Shown: positions 6,260 through 6,814 of the stretch, one piece after another | Layout of the letters: every line of letters starts with the position of its first letter | Position numbering within the stretch: the first letter of the stretch is position 1 | Assembly: GCA_016293365.1 (NCBI GenBank) | Contig: JAEDEK010000102.1 | Coordinates: 1-6,814 of the forward strand | Length of the DNA: 6,814 nt | Source: Bulleidia sp. | GTDB lineage: Bacteria > Bacillota_I > Bacilli_A > Erysipelotrichales > Erysipelotrichaceae | Direction: 5' to 3' | Notes under the pieces: generated by a model | Told to the model about the DNA's origin: nothing | What the model saw: only the letters and a program-made list of their open reading frames with translations | The model's database searches: none | Translations under genes and position numbers: made by a program

Positions 6260-6814
6260 AAAAGAAAAGAAGACTGAAAGAGTCAGTAGTGATGTTTCTG
6301 GTTTCTGCTGCGATGAGCATCGGATGGTATGTCATGATGTTCCCTGTTGCTTCAGATCTGGTTAATCGGATCTTCAATCAGAACTCCATCCTTTCCTATC
6401 ATCAGAGCATGAGTTCATATTCCGATGAGGAAATGGCAGATCTGCTTAGGTACTGCATGGAATACAACCAGTCCATCTATGAAGAACAACAGGAAAGTGA
6501 GTTCCGCTATAGAGGACCAACTGCAACCGGGGAAGACTATATGAAGGTGCCGACAAACAGCACAGGAATCTGCACGATCAGAATACCGTCCATTGATGTC
6601 AATCTTCAGGTTGTACACGGCACTTCAGATAATGATCTGCAGTCATCAGCCGGACATCTGTATGGAACATCTTTACCGGTAGAGGGAGAAAGTGTACATG
6701 CAGTAATTGCAGCGCATTCTGCTTTATCTACAGCAAAACTGTTTACAGAGCTGCCGAAGATTCAGGAAGGAGACATATTCTACATCACTGTACTGAACAG
6801 AGAATACGAGTATA
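6256..6814 (+). CDS. Class C-like pilus sortase, N-terminal part (cut by window end)
   Basis: A membrane-anchored cysteine transpeptidase that would cleave pilin sorting signals and link them to pilin-motif lysines. 186 residues are visible. A basic N-terminus (MKKKRR) and a hydrophobic segment (about 12-30) give a membrane anchor; a helical linker (about 55-80) follows. The sortase barrel starts at about ICTIRIPSIDVNLQV (105-119). The stretch HGTSDNDLQSSAGHLYGTSL (121-140) and the run AKLFTEL (160-166) are hallmarks of pilin sortases. H154 in VIAAHSAL is the expected catalytic His; the family normally shows TGHRG there. The catalytic Cys and Arg lie beyond the window. The usual DPW/DPF lid motif before the barrel is not seen. 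The start is supported by GGAAAGG (6241-6247), 8 nt upstream. Family is firm, but activity and exact class cannot be judged from this part. Confidence 0.88.
   Translation, partial: MKKKRRLKESVVMFLVSAAMSIGWYVMMFPVASDLVNRIFNQNSILSYHQSMSSYSDEEMADLLRYCMEYNQSIYEEQQESEFRYRGPTATGEDYMKVPTNSTGICTIRIPSIDVNLQVVHGTSDNDLQSSAGHLYGTSLPVEGESVHAVIAAHSALSTAKLFTELPKIQEGDIFYITVLNREYEY

Noticed and set aside
5433..6377. 314-codon open frame on the minus strand
   Set aside because: It is fully antisense to pilin B and the start of the sortase. Its high Cys content comes from reading ACA and GCA codons backwards as TGT and TGC. It shows no recognisable domain and no suitable ribosome site.

Overview
The window holds most of a sortase-assembled (SpaA/RrgB-type) pilus cluster of a low-to-moderate GC Gram-positive bacterium. 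All genes lie on the + strand, in the order large pilin A, minor pilin, large pilin B, pilus sortase (cut by the window end). The SpaA-like domains, Lys-centred pilin motifs, C-terminal sorting signals, purine-rich Shine-Dalgarno sites and a U-tract terminator all point to a Bacillota host. A gut or oral Lachnospiraceae/Erysipelotrichaceae-like organism is my guess and cannot be settled from sequence alone.

Layout. 1-143: 5' flank with no gene I can name and two overlapping inverted repeats. 144-2255: pilin A (703 aa). 2260-3303: minor or basal pilin (347 aa), 4 nt behind pilin A and clearly co-transcribed. 3304-3503: a 200-nt gap filled with consecutive hairpins, one of them masking a perfect Shine-Dalgarno sequence. 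3504-6143: pilin B (879 aa), a diverged paralogue of pilin A. 6151-6228: a rho-independent terminator followed by a second long hairpin. 6256-6814+: N-terminal 186 residues of a class C-like sortase.

How it should work. The three pilins are exported through Sec signal peptides and held in the membrane by a C-terminal hydrophobic segment. The sortase would cut the sorting signal and join it to the lysine of the W-x3-V-x-A-(Y/N)-P-K pilin motif of the next subunit. That motif is present in all three proteins. Internal Lys-Asn isopeptide bonds would stiffen the shaft domains. Pilin A and pilin B both look able to form a shaft, and the short protein looks like a basal or accessory subunit.

Most unusual points. 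(1) None of the three sorting signals has the proline of LPxTG: MLRTG, VLKTG and SVDTG. The sortase beside them has an altered sequence around its catalytic His and no visible DPW/DPF lid motif. (2) The minor pilin's first domain has lost the isopeptide residues and gained cysteines. (3) The leader of pilin B and the pilin B-sortase junction are both rich in RNA structure, which suggests that subunit ratios are set at the RNA level.
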